From Hyphomonas sp. CY54-11-8 (GTDB lineage: Bacteria > Pseudomonadota > Alphaproteobacteria > Caulobacterales > Hyphomonadaceae): DNA of 64,000 nucleotides. The notes under the pieces are model-generated. The model worked only from the letters and a program-made list of their open reading frames with translations. It did no database searches and was not told the origin of the DNA. The translations under genes and the position numbers were made by a program. Positions 27,661 to 36,261 of this stretch are shown here, piece by piece; the first letter of the stretch is position 1; each line of letters begins with the position of its first letter. The stretch covers positions 62,001 through 126,000 of the forward strand of contig NZ_AWFD01000034.1 in NCBI RefSeq assembly GCF_000682735.1, written 5' to 3'.

Positions 27661-28026
27661 TTAGTCCCCCTTCTTCTTGTACATGGCGAGCATGCGCTGG
27701 GTAACGAGGAAGCCGCCGAAGATGTTCACGCTGGCGAGCGCGACGGCGACCGTGCCGAGAACCTTGGAGACCCAGTTGTCCGAGTTCAGGCCGACCGTGG
27801 CGGCCGCAACAAGCGCACCGACAACGATCACGGAGGAGATGGCGTTGGTCACGGCCATCAGCGGCGTGTGCAGGGCCGGGGTGACGCTCCACACAACATA
27901 ATAGCCGACGAAACAGGCCAGCGCGAAGATGGCGGCCAGGAAGACAGTGGAATCGATGCCACCGCCATCGGCAAAGGCGGGCAGCGCAAAGCTGGCCGCG
28001 ACGAGGGTCAGGAGTGCGCGTTTCAT
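27661..28026 (-). CDS. pntA2: NAD(P) transhydrogenase subunit alpha part 2
   Basis: A 121-residue membrane part of the split alpha subunit (PntAB of Rhodospirillum-type enzymes). Four hydrophobic segments including [29 protein letters not shown] are typical. A signal-peptide-like start ([22 protein letters not shown]) is unusual but seen in relatives. It overlaps pntA1 by four bases (ATGA). Confidence 0.93.
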   Translation of the reverse strand: MKRALLTLVAASFALPAFADGGGIDSTVFLAAIFALACFVGYYVVWSVTPALHTPLMAVTNAISSVIVVGALVAAATVGLNSDNWVSKVLGTVAVALASVNIFGGFLVTQRMLAMYKKKGD

Positions 28027-29153
28027 GATTGGATCCTTTCGTTCACCGTTTCGCCGCCCCGGGTCAGGAGCATGGCGACGACGACTTCGTCATCGGTGTC
28101 GAGATTGAGGCTGCCGTCTTCGGCCGTCACGAGCGGCAGGAAGGCGAGCAGGTTCTTGGAGTAGAGCGAGGACGAGTCTGCGGGCAGGCGCGCAGGCAGG
28201 TTTGAGAACCCGGCCACTTTGACGCCGCCGACATCGACGATCTCATCCGGCTTCGAGAGCGGGCAGTTGCCGCCCTGCGCGACCGCCATGTCGACGATCA
28301 CCGAACCCGGCTTCATGCTCTTCACCATTTCCTCGGTGATCAGGACCGGCGCGGGACGGCCTGGAATGAGGGCCGTTGTGACGACGATGTCCTGCTTGGC
28401 GATGTGGCTGGCTGTCAGTTCGGCCTGCTTGGCTTGGTATTCAGGTGACATCTGTTTGGCGTAGCCGCCAGCGGTCTCTGCTGCCTTGAACTCATCATCC
28501 TCGACCGCGATGAATTTGGCGCCCAGCGAGGCGACCTGTTCCTTGGCGGCGGGACGCACGTCTGTTGCGGTAACCACCCCGCCGAGGCGGCGGGCGGTGG
28601 CGATGGCCTGGAGACCAGCGACGCCAGCTCCCATGATGAAGGTCTTGGCCGGGGCGACCGTGCCGGCAGCGGTCATCATCATCGGCATGGCGCGTCCAAA
28701 GATCTGCGCGCCTTCAATTACGGCACGATAGCCGGCGAGGTTGGACTGGGACGAAAGCGCGTCCATGCTCTGTGCGCGAGTGATGCGCGGGGTGAATTCC
28801 ATGGACAGGGCCGCGATCTTTTTCGCGTTGAGTCCGGCGATGACCTTTGGGTCCATCGCGAACGGCTCCATGAGGGCGATCAGGGCCGCCCCGTCCGGTA
28901 GGGCCGCGATCTCGCCTTCCTCCGGTCCGCGGACCTTGAAGACGATATCTGCCCCCTGGACGGTCGCGGCGGCATCCTTCGCAATGGATGCCCCGGCCTC
29001 CTCATAGGCAGAGTCCAGAAACCCGGCAGTCTTGCCGGCATCGGACTCAATTGTAACCGAGTGGCCTGAAGCCACTAACTTCTTGACCGTTTCTGGTGTA
29101 GCCGCCACACGGGTCTCACCAGAACGTCGTTCCCTCAGCACTGATATTTTCAT
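28023..29153 (-). CDS. pntA1: NAD(P) transhydrogenase subunit alpha part 1
   Basis: A 376-residue soluble NAD(H)-binding domain I of the split alpha subunit. [22 protein letters not shown] at the start matches the alanine dehydrogenase/PNT N-terminal domain, and [24 protein letters not shown] is the NAD fold. It ends with a short linker that would meet pntA2. The ATG at 29153 is chosen because the upstream extension has no binding site and reads as spacer. The operon is pntA1-pntA2-pntB, and it is divergent from an SDR gene 60 bases away. Confidence 0.95.
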   Translation of the reverse strand: MKISVLRERRSGETRVAATPETVKKLVASGHSVTIESDAGKTAGFLDSAYEEAGASIAKDAAATVQGADIVFKVRGPEEGEIAALPDGAALIALMEPFAMDPKVIAGLNAKKIAALSMEFTPRITRAQSMDALSSQSNLAGYRAVIEGAQIFGRAMPMMMTAAGTVAPAKTFIMGAGVAGLQAIATARRLGGVVTATDVRPAAKEQVASLGAKFIAVEDDEFKAAETAGGYAKQMSPEYQAKQAELTASHIAKQDIVVTTALIPGRPAPVLITEEMVKSMKPGSVIVDMAVAQGGNCPLSKPDEIVDVGGVKVAGFSNLPARLPADSSSLYSKNLLAFLPLVTAEDGSLNLDTDDEVVVAMLLTRGGETVNERIQS

Positions 29154-29213
29154 GACGGTAGGAGTAGCGACAGAATCTTGCGTTGTGCAAGTGCGAAATG
29201 AGGAGTTTGGGGC

Positions 29214-29981
29214 ATGGATTTGTTTAGTCTTACTGACAGGACAGCTTTGGTGACCGGCGCGTCGAGCGGTTTGGGACGCCATTTTGCAAAGGTTCTGTCA
29301 AAGGCTGGAGCGGATGTTGTGTTGGCAGCGCGCCGCATGGATCGCCTGGAAGCACTGGCCCATGAGATCAGCAAGTCCGGTGGCCGCGCCCTGCCGGTAG
29401 AGATGGATGTGACTTCCGATGACAGCGTCAGCGGCGTCTTCGCCGAGGTGAAGGAAGCGCTTGGCCGGCCCTGTGACATTATCGTGAGCAATTCCGGCAT
29501 GTCGCGCGACACCTGGTTCCGGGACCAGAGTGAGGACGACTGGAACGCGGTCATCGACACGAATCTGAATGGTGTCTGGCGCGTCGGCAAACACGCGACG
29601 AACGCCATGATCGAGGCAGGCGTACCCGGCTCGATCATCAACATCGCCTCCATCACCGGCCTTCAGCCCCAGATGATGACGACGGCCTACTGTGTTTCCA
29701 AGGCGGGCGTTGAGCATCTGACGAAGCAGATGGCACTGGAAAATGCCCGGTACGGGATCCGCGTGAATGCAATTTCGCCCGGCTACTACAAGACCGACAT
29801 CAATTCGGAATATCTCGACTCCGATGCGGGTGACAAAATGCGCAAACGGATCGCGATGAAACGCTTTGGCGAGCATAGCGAGCTGGATGGCGCGCTGCTG
29901 CTGTTGTCGTCTCAGGCAGGCAGCTACATGACCGGTTCGAATATCGTTGTGGATGGAGGCCACCTGCTGCTGCCGCTGTAG
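29214..29981 (+). CDS. Short-chain dehydrogenase/reductase
   Basis: A 255-residue classical SDR. TGASSGLG (14-21) binds the cofactor; NIASITG carries the catalytic Ser region, and Tyr159-x-x-x-Lys163 (YCVSK) is the active site. An Arg-rich AARRMDRLE after strand 2 suggests NADP preference. GAGGAG before the ATG fixes the start. It may reduce a ketone or beta-ketoacyl substrate; the specific role is unknown. It is divergent from pntA1. Confidence 0.9.
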   Translation: MDLFSLTDRTALVTGASSGLGRHFAKVLSKAGADVVLAARRMDRLEALAHEISKSGGRALPVEMDVTSDDSVSGVFAEVKEALGRPCDIIVSNSGMSRDTWFRDQSEDDWNAVIDTNLNGVWRVGKHATNAMIEAGVPGSIINIASITGLQPQMMTTAYCVSKAGVEHLTKQMALENARYGIRVNAISPGYYKTDINSEYLDSDAGDKMRKRIAMKRFGEHSELDGALLLLSSQAGSYMTGSNIVVDGGHLLLPL

Positions 29982-30068
29982 CGCAGAAATACCGGCACTT
30001 TTTACCGGCGTTAGCCAAGCCTTAGTGACTGGAGTGGCAGAAGGGACGGCAATCTGCAGGAGTTTGCC

Positions 30069-30341
30069 GTGTCCGCCCTCAAGGTCCCGAAACATCAACC
30101 ACCGGAAACCGATGCGGAGCATGGGGGGAACCCCGCGCCGTCGGCGGACGAGGCGCACGGCTGGCAGTTCGGCGACCTGAAAGCCCATGGGGCCGGTTCG
30201 CCAGCCCGCCGGCTGCAATCGCACCTGGCTGAGCGCCTGCATCGCGCGGAGGGGCTGCCGATCCGCGGGGCTCTGGCCACGCTGGCGGTTCTCTGTCTGT
30301 CCCTGTCTATTGCAGGCCTGTACCTGATCATAAACGCCTGA
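30069..30341 (+). CDS. Small tail-anchored protein of unknown function
   Basis: A 90-residue protein starting at GTG with GGAG nine bases upstream. The N-terminus is polar and Pro/Glu/His-rich, followed by a basic helix (ARRLQSHLAERLHRAEGL) and one C-terminal membrane segment (LATLAVLCLSLSIAGLYLII). That is a tail-anchored single-pass topology. No family is recognised. It lies between the SDR and galU in the same direction. Confidence 0.6.
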   Translation: MSALKVPKHQPPETDAEHGGNPAPSADEAHGWQFGDLKAHGAGSPARRLQSHLAERLHRAEGLPIRGALATLAVLCLSLSIAGLYLIINA

Positions 30342-30446
30342 ACCGTTGCGCCTAAGGCACTGGCTTGTGACGCTGGGTGACCTTGGCAGGCATTTTGCTT
30401 ATCAAATGGCGCAGTATTCACCTGACACACGAGAAATGGATTTGAT

Positions 30447-31319
30447 ATGCGCGTAAAAAAGGCAGTCCTGCCGGTCGCCGGGTTTGGCACACGTGTGCTG
30501 CCGGCAACCAAAGCAATCCCAAAGGAAATGCTTCCGGTCGTCGATCGCCCCGCGATTCAATATGTGGTCGATGAAGCGCTTGAGGCGGGGATTGAGCACA
30601 TTGTTTTTGTCACCGGGCGCAATAAAGGCGCCATCGAAGACTATTTCGATCATTCCTACGAACTGGAAGACGCCCTCGTCGCCAAGAAGAAGGACGCCAT
30701 CCTGAAGCAGGTCGAACAGAGCCGCCTGCCGGCCGGCGGCGCAAGCTTTACACGCCAGCAGAAGCCGCTGGGCCTCGGCCACGCCGTCTGGTGCGCGCGA
30801 GACATCATTGGCAATGAGCCCTTTGCTGTGCTGCTGCCGGACGTCATCGTGAAGGGTCAGCCCTCCTGTCTCGCGCAGATGGTCGAAGCCTACGATAAAG
30901 TCGGCGGCAATATCATTGCTGTGGACCCGGTACCGGAAGAGCGTGTTTCCTCGTACGGCGTCATTGCGCCTGTCGAGCGTGACGGCCGCCTGATCCGCAT
31001 GTCCGGCATGGTCGAGAAGCCGCCGGTCGAGTCGGCACCATCGAATCTTGCGATCACCGGCCGCTATATCCTGCAACCGGAGATCTTCGATCTTCTGGAG
31101 AACCAGGGCAAAGGCGCCGGCGGAGAAATCCAGTTGACCGACTCCATGGCGACGCTGATGGAGAGCCAGGCCTTCTACGCCTATGAGTTCGAAGGCGCGC
31201 CATATGACTGTGGTTCCAAGGCTGGCTACTTCGAAGCCGTCCTCGCCCACGCGCTGGATCATGAAGAAACGTCAGATGCCGCGCGCGAACTGGTGAAGAA
31301 ATTCGCCGCAGGTCTCTAA
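30447..31319 (+). CDS. galU: UTP-glucose-1-phosphate uridylyltransferase
   Basis: A 290-residue nucleotidyltransferase making UDP-glucose for envelope polysaccharides. The N-terminal VLPVAGFGTRVLPATKAIPKEMLPV (8-31) is diagnostic, then DEALEAGIEHIVFVTGR, GLGHAVWCAR, VLLPDVIV and EKPPVE. No strong binding site is visible before the ATG at 30447. The transcript end and the next gene's start share a strong inverted repeat. Confidence 0.96.
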   Translation: MRVKKAVLPVAGFGTRVLPATKAIPKEMLPVVDRPAIQYVVDEALEAGIEHIVFVTGRNKGAIEDYFDHSYELEDALVAKKKDAILKQVEQSRLPAGGASFTRQQKPLGLGHAVWCARDIIGNEPFAVLLPDVIVKGQPSCLAQMVEAYDKVGGNIIAVDPVPEERVSSYGVIAPVERDGRLIRMSGMVEKPPVESAPSNLAITGRYILQPEIFDLLENQGKGAGGEIQLTDSMATLMESQAFYAYEFEGAPYDCGSKAGYFEAVLAHALDHEETSDAARELVKKFAAGL

Positions 31320-31330
31320 TCTGATTTTCC

Positions 31331-31368
31331 CGGACGCCATAGCGCGCTATGGAGCGCCATGGCGTCCG
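31331..31368 (+). repeat. Nested palindromes over the start of the threonine dehydratase-like gene
   Basis: CGGACGCCAT (31331-31340) pairs with ATGGCGTCCG (31359-31368); the right arm contains the start codon. Between them CCATAGCG-CGCTATGG (31337-31352) is a perfect palindrome overlapping the left arm and the GGAG binding site. The two folds are mutually exclusive. It could end the galU transcript, hide the start codon, or both. Confidence 0.55.
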
Positions 31369-32348
31369 ATTCCCTTCCGACTTATTCCGATGTGACCGCA
31401 GCTGCGCAACGGCTGAAAGGCCTTGTCCGCAACACGCCAGTCTTGCGGCATGACGCGCTCGATGCGCTGGCAGGCGCGCGGATCTTCGTGAAAGCGGAAT
31501 GCCTTCAGGAAACGGGCAGCTTCAAGATACGCGGCGCAACGAACCGCCTGTTGCAGATCCAGGAAGACCGGCGCGCTGCCGGTGTCGTCGCATTTTCCTC
31601 CGGCAATCATGCGCAGGGTGTTGCGCGGGCAGCGCGCTTGCTCGGCATGCCGGCATTGATCGTGATGCCATCGGATGCGCCTGCGGTGAAAGTCGAAGGC
31701 GTGGAAGCCGATGGCGGCGAAGTCCGGTTCTATGACCGTGACACAGAAAACCGCGAAGAGATTGCTGAGCAGATCGCCGCCGAGCGCGGGGCCGTACTGG
31801 TGCCGAGTTTCGAAGACCCGCACATCATCAGCGGTCAGGGGACAGCGGGCCTCGAATTCGCGGCTCAGATGGAAGATGCGGGTCAGCGGCTCGATCATCT
31901 TATTACACCGGCGGGCGGTGGGGGACTTGCTTCCGGAATCGCTCTGGCCCTTGAAGGCGCCGTGCCGGACGCACGGGTCTGGGTCGCGGAACCAGCAGGG
32001 CACGACGACTGGACGCGTTCCCTCGCAAGCGGGCACATCGAGCAGAATGCGCCGGGCACCCGGTCGATCTGCGACGCAATCCTGACGCGTGCGCCAGGCG
32101 AGATGACGTTTGCCATAGGTCAAAGGCTTTTCGCGGGCGGTCTGGTGATCAGTGATGCGCAGGCGAAAGAGGCGATGCGCGCAGCGTTCCGATACCTTCG
32201 AGTGGTGGCCGAACCGGGCGGTGCGGCGGCGCTGGCCGCGGCATTGGCATGCCTGCCTGAAGAAATAAAGGGCAAGTCAGTTGGCGTGGTTGTCAGTGGC
32301 GGCAATGTCGATGCGGCTGAATATGCCAGGATCCTAACGGGCGCCTAA
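31359..32348 (+). CDS. Threonine dehydratase / serine racemase-like PLP enzyme
   Basis: A 329-residue fold-type II PLP enzyme. The Schiff-base Lys56 is in GSFKIRGA, with SSGNHAQG (80-87), the tetraglycine-type loop TPAGGGGLASG and SGGN near the end. The length lacks a regulatory ACT domain, so it resembles catabolic threonine ammonia-lyase or serine racemase and not biosynthetic IlvA. The start codon lies in the right arm of a strong inverted repeat. Confidence 0.88.
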   Translation: MASDSLPTYSDVTAAAQRLKGLVRNTPVLRHDALDALAGARIFVKAECLQETGSFKIRGATNRLLQIQEDRRAAGVVAFSSGNHAQGVARAARLLGMPALIVMPSDAPAVKVEGVEADGGEVRFYDRDTENREEIAEQIAAERGAVLVPSFEDPHIISGQGTAGLEFAAQMEDAGQRLDHLITPAGGGGLASGIALALEGAVPDARVWVAEPAGHDDWTRSLASGHIEQNAPGTRSICDAILTRAPGEMTFAIGQRLFAGGLVISDAQAKEAMRAAFRYLRVVAEPGGAAALAAALACLPEEIKGKSVGVVVSGGNVDAAEYARILTGA

Positions 32349-32453
32349 GCCAACAAACTGATACGCCAACGGATTGAATGACCGGTCACCTTTTGCGTGA
32401 TCGCGTACCTCTGTGCCTTGATGCGTAAAACTCCAATTCTATGGTTTGCGCCA

Positions 32454-32481
32454 GGTTAATTCACCTTGTTTCTTGGTTAAC
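32454..32481. promoter_or_regulatory. Paired GGTTAA boxes upstream of cpaB (site 3 of 3)
   Basis: GGTTAAT (32454-32460) and GGTTAAC (32475-32481) are 21 bases apart, 114-141 bases before the cpaB ATG, in a 246-base AT-richer gap that otherwise holds no gene. The arrangement matches the pairs at 2327 and 4767. Confidence 0.4.
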
Positions 32482-32594
32482 GCGCCGTTCCGGCAGATTC
32501 CGAGATTTTTCTGCACGTCTTCAAGAGACCTTACCGTCTACGTCGTAACCATGACACACGGAGCATCGCGCCAGAAAGGCGCTGTGAGGGAGCA

Positions 32595-33482
32595 ATGAAG
32601 ACAACACCCTTAATCAGTCTGGGCTTATCTGTCGTGCTGGGCGCTGGCGCTGTCCTTCTGGGTCGCTACTACATGTCGGACGCGCGCACCCGAGCAGAAG
32701 CACAGACCGCCGCCGCAGCCGTTTCGATGGCAGGCGTCATGGTTGCGGCACGGACAATCGAAACCGGAGAGTTGCTGGATTCCTCCATGCTGAAGCGCGT
32801 GGAGTGGCCCGAAAACATCGTACCGGAAGGAACGCTGAGCGACTCGGATGCGCTTCCGGAAAAGGCCTATTCCCGCGGGCTGATCGTCGAAGGCGAGCCT
32901 GTGAACCTGAGCAAGCTCGACACGAGCGGCGCAACGCTGACGCTGGCCGGTTCCATCAAGCCCGGCATGCGCGCAGTTTCGATTGTCGTGCGTAGCGATA
33001 CGGGCGTCTCGGGCTTTGTGCTACCGGGAGACAGGGTGGACGTGAACGAGTTCATTCCGCGAGAAGATCGCGGCAATTCCTATGCGCGCGGCGATGAAGA
33101 CATGCGCATATCAGGTGACCTGATTGCGCGTCCCGTGCTCAAGAATGTGTCGGTCCTTGCGATTGACCAGACGTTCGAGCCGAACCTGGAAGGCGCCTTG
33201 CCTTCGAACACGGTGACGCTGGAAGTGACGCCTGAAGGCGCGCTCGCCCTTGGTGCCGCCAGCCAGCGCGGCGCGCTCGGCCTTGCCCTGATCGGGCGGG
33301 ATGAAGAAGCGGAGCTGATCGTCGCAACGCAGCAGGAAGCGAAAAAACCAGCCGTCGTTCGGACGGTTGTGCGCCGCAGGACGCCCTCCACGACGCAGGT
33401 GCGCGTCATCAATGGTAATCAGGAGACGGAGGTTTCTGCACCGGTCAGCCCGGTCGATCCTCCGAAGAAGGTGACGGACTGA
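32595..33482 (+). CDS. cpaB: Flp pilus assembly protein CpaB
   Basis: A 295-residue Tad/Flp pilus component thought to act in the periplasm with the secretin. A single N-terminal membrane segment (ISLGLSVVLGAGAVLLGRYY) is followed by a SAF domain (VMVAARTIETGELLDSSMLKRVEWPENIVPEG) and the conserved AYSRGLIVEGEPV, then a beta-rich C-terminal domain. GAGGGAG before the ATG. It is first gene of cpaB-cpaC-small lipoprotein-cpaE-cpaF-tadB-tadC, with stop and start overlapping cpaC. Confidence 0.94.
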   Translation: MKTTPLISLGLSVVLGAGAVLLGRYYMSDARTRAEAQTAAAAVSMAGVMVAARTIETGELLDSSMLKRVEWPENIVPEGTLSDSDALPEKAYSRGLIVEGEPVNLSKLDTSGATLTLAGSIKPGMRAVSIVVRSDTGVSGFVLPGDRVDVNEFIPREDRGNSYARGDEDMRISGDLIARPVLKNVSVLAIDQTFEPNLEGALPSNTVTLEVTPEGALALGAASQRGALGLALIGRDEEAELIVATQQEAKKPAVVRTVVRRRTPSTTQVRVINGNQETEVSAPVSPVDPPKKVTD

Positions 33483-34774
33483 TGGGACGTTTTAATCGGA
33501 TGATGCTGGCCGGATGCCTGGCCATGATGTTCACGACGCTGCAAGCCGCAGCGTGGACGCAGCGCACGGCCGCCCCCACAGACGAAATGCTGGTTGTCGA
33601 AAAGGGGCGTTCGGCCGTCGTGGAGGCGAATGCACCTTTTACGACCCTGGTTGTCGCGGATCCTGAAATCGCAGAAGCGATGGCGACCTCGAACCAATCC
33701 TTCTTCCTGCGCGGCAAACAGCCGGGATCCACCACTGTTCTGATCTATGGCGCCAGCGGGAAGATCGCAGAACTGATCAATGTGGAGGTCGAGCTCGGCC
33801 TGGATGAACTGCGGACGGATTTCTCAAACTTGCTGCCGGGTGAAGACATTCAGGTCTATCCCGTGCACGACGGCATTTTCCTGGACGGCAAGGTGACAAC
33901 TGCGGCGGCGGCTGAAATGGCGCTGCAGGTTGCAGAGCGGTATGTGCCGGGCGGCGTTGCGAACGGTCTGTCCATCGGCCAGAGCCAGCAGGTTCTGCTT
34001 GAGGTGCGCTTCCTTGAAGCCAGCCGCAGTGCAGTGAAAGAAATTGGTTTCGGCAACTCGATTGATGCTAACGATGTCGTTTCATCGACGGATTCCAGCA
34101 CGGTTTCCGGCCTGGCAGAGAAGACGGTCGCGCTTTTCACCAATATCGGAAACGAAAACATCGATGTCCGACTGCGGGCGCTCGAAGAGAAGGGCGTGAT
34201 CCGCACGCTAGCCGAACCGAATCTTGTTGCCCTGTCGGGTGACACGGCGAGTTTCCTGGCAGGCGGCGAGTTCCCGATCCCCGTCGGTCAGCGCGATGGT
34301 GAGATCACTGTTGAATTCAAGAAATTCGGTGTCGGGCTGGATTTCACACCGACCGTGCTCGGCGATGGCCTGGTCAATCTGCGTGTGCGTCCGGAAGTCT
34401 CGGCACTGGATCGCAACAACGGCATCCGGGCAACCAATATCGAAATTCCCGGTATCTCGGTGCGCCGTGCCGACACGACGATCGAGCTGCGGGACGGGCA
34501 GGCTTTTGCCGTCGCGGGCCTCTTGCAGAACGATTATTCGAATGATGTCCGCCAGACGCCGTGGCTCAGCAACGTGCCTGTGCTGGGGGCGCTGTTCTCG
34601 TCCAAGCGTTATCAGCGCAATGAGAGCGAACTCGTCATCATCGTGACTCCACGTCTCGTTCAGCCTGCGGCGCATCCGGACATGCTGGCCTCTCCACTGG
34701 ACGCTTTCGGGGAGCCGTCGGAATCCGAATTCTTCCTCATGGATAAAACAGCCATCCCGCCGGATGGGTATTGA
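33482..34774 (+). CDS. cpaC: Type II/IV secretin-family outer-membrane channel CpaC
   Basis: A 430-residue secretin that forms the outer-membrane pore for the Tad pilus. A signal peptide is followed by the BON/N0-like and N1 domains (EANAPFTTLVVADPEIAEAMAT, GQSQQVLLEVRFLEASRSAVKEIGF), and the secretin domain ends with VRRADTTIELRDGQAFAVAGLL and the conserved SNVPVLGALFSS, ESELVIIVTPRLV. Overlap of one base with cpaB shows translational coupling. Confidence 0.96.
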   Translation: MGRFNRMMLAGCLAMMFTTLQAAAWTQRTAAPTDEMLVVEKGRSAVVEANAPFTTLVVADPEIAEAMATSNQSFFLRGKQPGSTTVLIYGASGKIAELINVEVELGLDELRTDFSNLLPGEDIQVYPVHDGIFLDGKVTTAAAAEMALQVAERYVPGGVANGLSIGQSQQVLLEVRFLEASRSAVKEIGFGNSIDANDVVSSTDSSTVSGLAEKTVALFTNIGNENIDVRLRALEEKGVIRTLAEPNLVALSGDTASFLAGGEFPIPVGQRDGEITVEFKKFGVGLDFTPTVLGDGLVNLRVRPEVSALDRNNGIRATNIEIPGISVRRADTTIELRDGQAFAVAGLLQNDYSNDVRQTPWLSNVPVLGALFSSKRYQRNESELVIIVTPRLVQPAAHPDMLASPLDAFGEPSESEFFLMDKTAIPPDGY

Positions 34775-34775
34775 G

Positions 34776-35063
34776 ATGATGGGAATGACCAAGATGAAAA
34801 AGTTCAAATACGGCCTTCCAATCCTGTTGCTGGGTATTCTGCCCGCCTGCGCATCGCATGATTATCGCGACCAGTATCTGCTCGGTGGCGCGAATGCAGC
34901 CAATATTGCTGAGCAGTCCATTCGCGACGTTACTGTGCCGAACTCCGAAGCCAACCAGTCATCATCCGGCGTGCGTGCAGCCAATGCCGTCCGGGCCCTG
35001 AATGAAGGCAAGCGCAAGGAATTGCCGCCTTCGGGAACGAGCGGCGGCGGGGAGACTTCGTAA
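34776..35063 (+). CDS. Short lipoprotein in the cpaD position
   Basis: A 95-residue lipoprotein with lipobox LPAC and a C-terminal Ser/Ala/Arg-rich VRAANAVRALNEGKRKELPPS. It lies between cpaC and cpaE, where most alphaproteobacteria carry cpaD, a roughly 220-residue Tad lipoprotein. The length suggests a minimal or degenerate CpaD retaining membrane anchor and a short C-terminal region. ATG 34776 is chosen with GGATGGG upstream; the ATG at 34794 (MKKFKYG) is equally plausible. Function by position only. Confidence 0.6.
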   Translation: MMGMTKMKKFKYGLPILLLGILPACASHDYRDQYLLGGANAANIAEQSIRDVTVPNSEANQSSSGVRAANAVRALNEGKRKELPPSGTSGGGETS

Positions 35064-35064
35064 C

Positions 35065-36261
35065 ATGACACAGCCGGTACCAGCGAACACGCCCAAAGGG
35101 GGCGCGGACCGCATCGTTCCTCACCTGGCCGCCCTCGTTAGCGATACGCGTCTTGGCGCATTGCAGCCGCATTGCGTGGAACTGGCTGACCTCAGCCAGG
35201 TGTCTGCTTCCGAAGCGGCCATGAAATTCGGTGGTGGCGTCATCCTGTTGGAACAGGGCGTGCCTGGATGGGACGAACTGCTTCTTAAGCTGGCCGTCGA
35301 CCGGCCGTCCACAGCGGTGATCGTCCTGTCCGACCAGATCCCTGGAAACATGGTGCGGGCACTCATGAAGCTGGATGCTTCTGACGTCCTGCCCATTTCT
35401 TCCGGTCCGGAAGATATCACCGAGGCCGTTGAGAAGTTTCGCGCCACGACCGGTGGCGGCGTTGGCGGATCCAGCGTTTGCTGGGCCTTCCGGGGCGCCG
35501 TAGGTGGTGCGGGCGTCACGACGATTGCAATCGAGAGTGCGTTCGAACTGGCTCGCCGGTTTGGTCCAGGACGCGTCTGCCTCGTTGACCTCAATGTGGC
35601 CGACGGCATGACAACCTCCTTTCTCGAGGCTGTACCCAAACTGGATCTGTCGGCGTTGTCTGCTGCCCCTGAGCGTCTGGACCCGCGTTTGCTTGCGGCC
35701 TGGTGCTGCCAGCACGAAAGCGGCGTTTCGATTGTCGCGGCACCGCGCAATCCCGACGGCGATGCGCTTGCGACAGAACCGGCGATCCTGCGCCTGCTGG
35801 ATGTGGCCTGCGGCATGTTCGAATTCACCATCGTCGATATGCCCCGTCACATGATGCCGTGGACCAAGTCTGTGCTGAGCGCCGTGGATGAGGCCATCGT
35901 GATCAGTGAGCTGACAGTGCCGAGTCTCCATGCCGCTGCTGACATGGCCCGCGAAACGGATGTGCTGCGTAGTGACCGGGCGCCGGCCAAGCTGGTGCTG
36001 AATCGGATGTTCCAGAAGAAGCGCCTGCGCGCCGAATTTGCGCTCGACAAGGCGGAGGGCGCCATCGACCGGAAAATCGACTCAACGATCACGTCGGATT
36101 GGGATGCTGCGCGCACGGCCGTCAACCTGGGCCGGCCGATTGCCGAAGTTGTCCAGAAAAGTCCGCTCGTCAGCGACATTGGTAAGCTGGTGCAAATGAT
36201 GCTGCCTGAAGAAGCGCAGGCGGCCATGCCAGTTGATAGGAAGCGGAGGCGCCGCGGATGA
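35065..36261 (+). CDS. cpaE: Tad pilus MinD/ParA-like localisation ATPase CpaE
   Basis: A 398-residue CpaE/TadZ protein, which places the Tad apparatus at the pole. An N-terminal receiver-like domain (VILLEQGVPGWDELLLKLAVDRPSTAVIVLSD) precedes the ATPase domain. The Walker A region reads RGAVGGAGVTT: both lysines of KGGxGKTT are Val, even beyond the usual TadZ deviation. CLVDLNVADGM follows, and IVDMPRHMMPW is the Walker B-like segment. It overlaps cpaF by four bases (ATGA). Confidence 0.92.
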   Translation: MTQPVPANTPKGGADRIVPHLAALVSDTRLGALQPHCVELADLSQVSASEAAMKFGGGVILLEQGVPGWDELLLKLAVDRPSTAVIVLSDQIPGNMVRALMKLDASDVLPISSGPEDITEAVEKFRATTGGGVGGSSVCWAFRGAVGGAGVTTIAIESAFELARRFGPGRVCLVDLNVADGMTTSFLEAVPKLDLSALSAAPERLDPRLLAAWCCQHESGVSIVAAPRNPDGDALATEPAILRLLDVACGMFEFTIVDMPRHMMPWTKSVLSAVDEAIVISELTVPSLHAAADMARETDVLRSDRAPAKLVLNRMFQKKRLRAEFALDKAEGAIDRKIDSTITSDWDAARTAVNLGRPIAEVVQKSPLVSDIGKLVQMMLPEEAQAAMPVDRKRRRRG

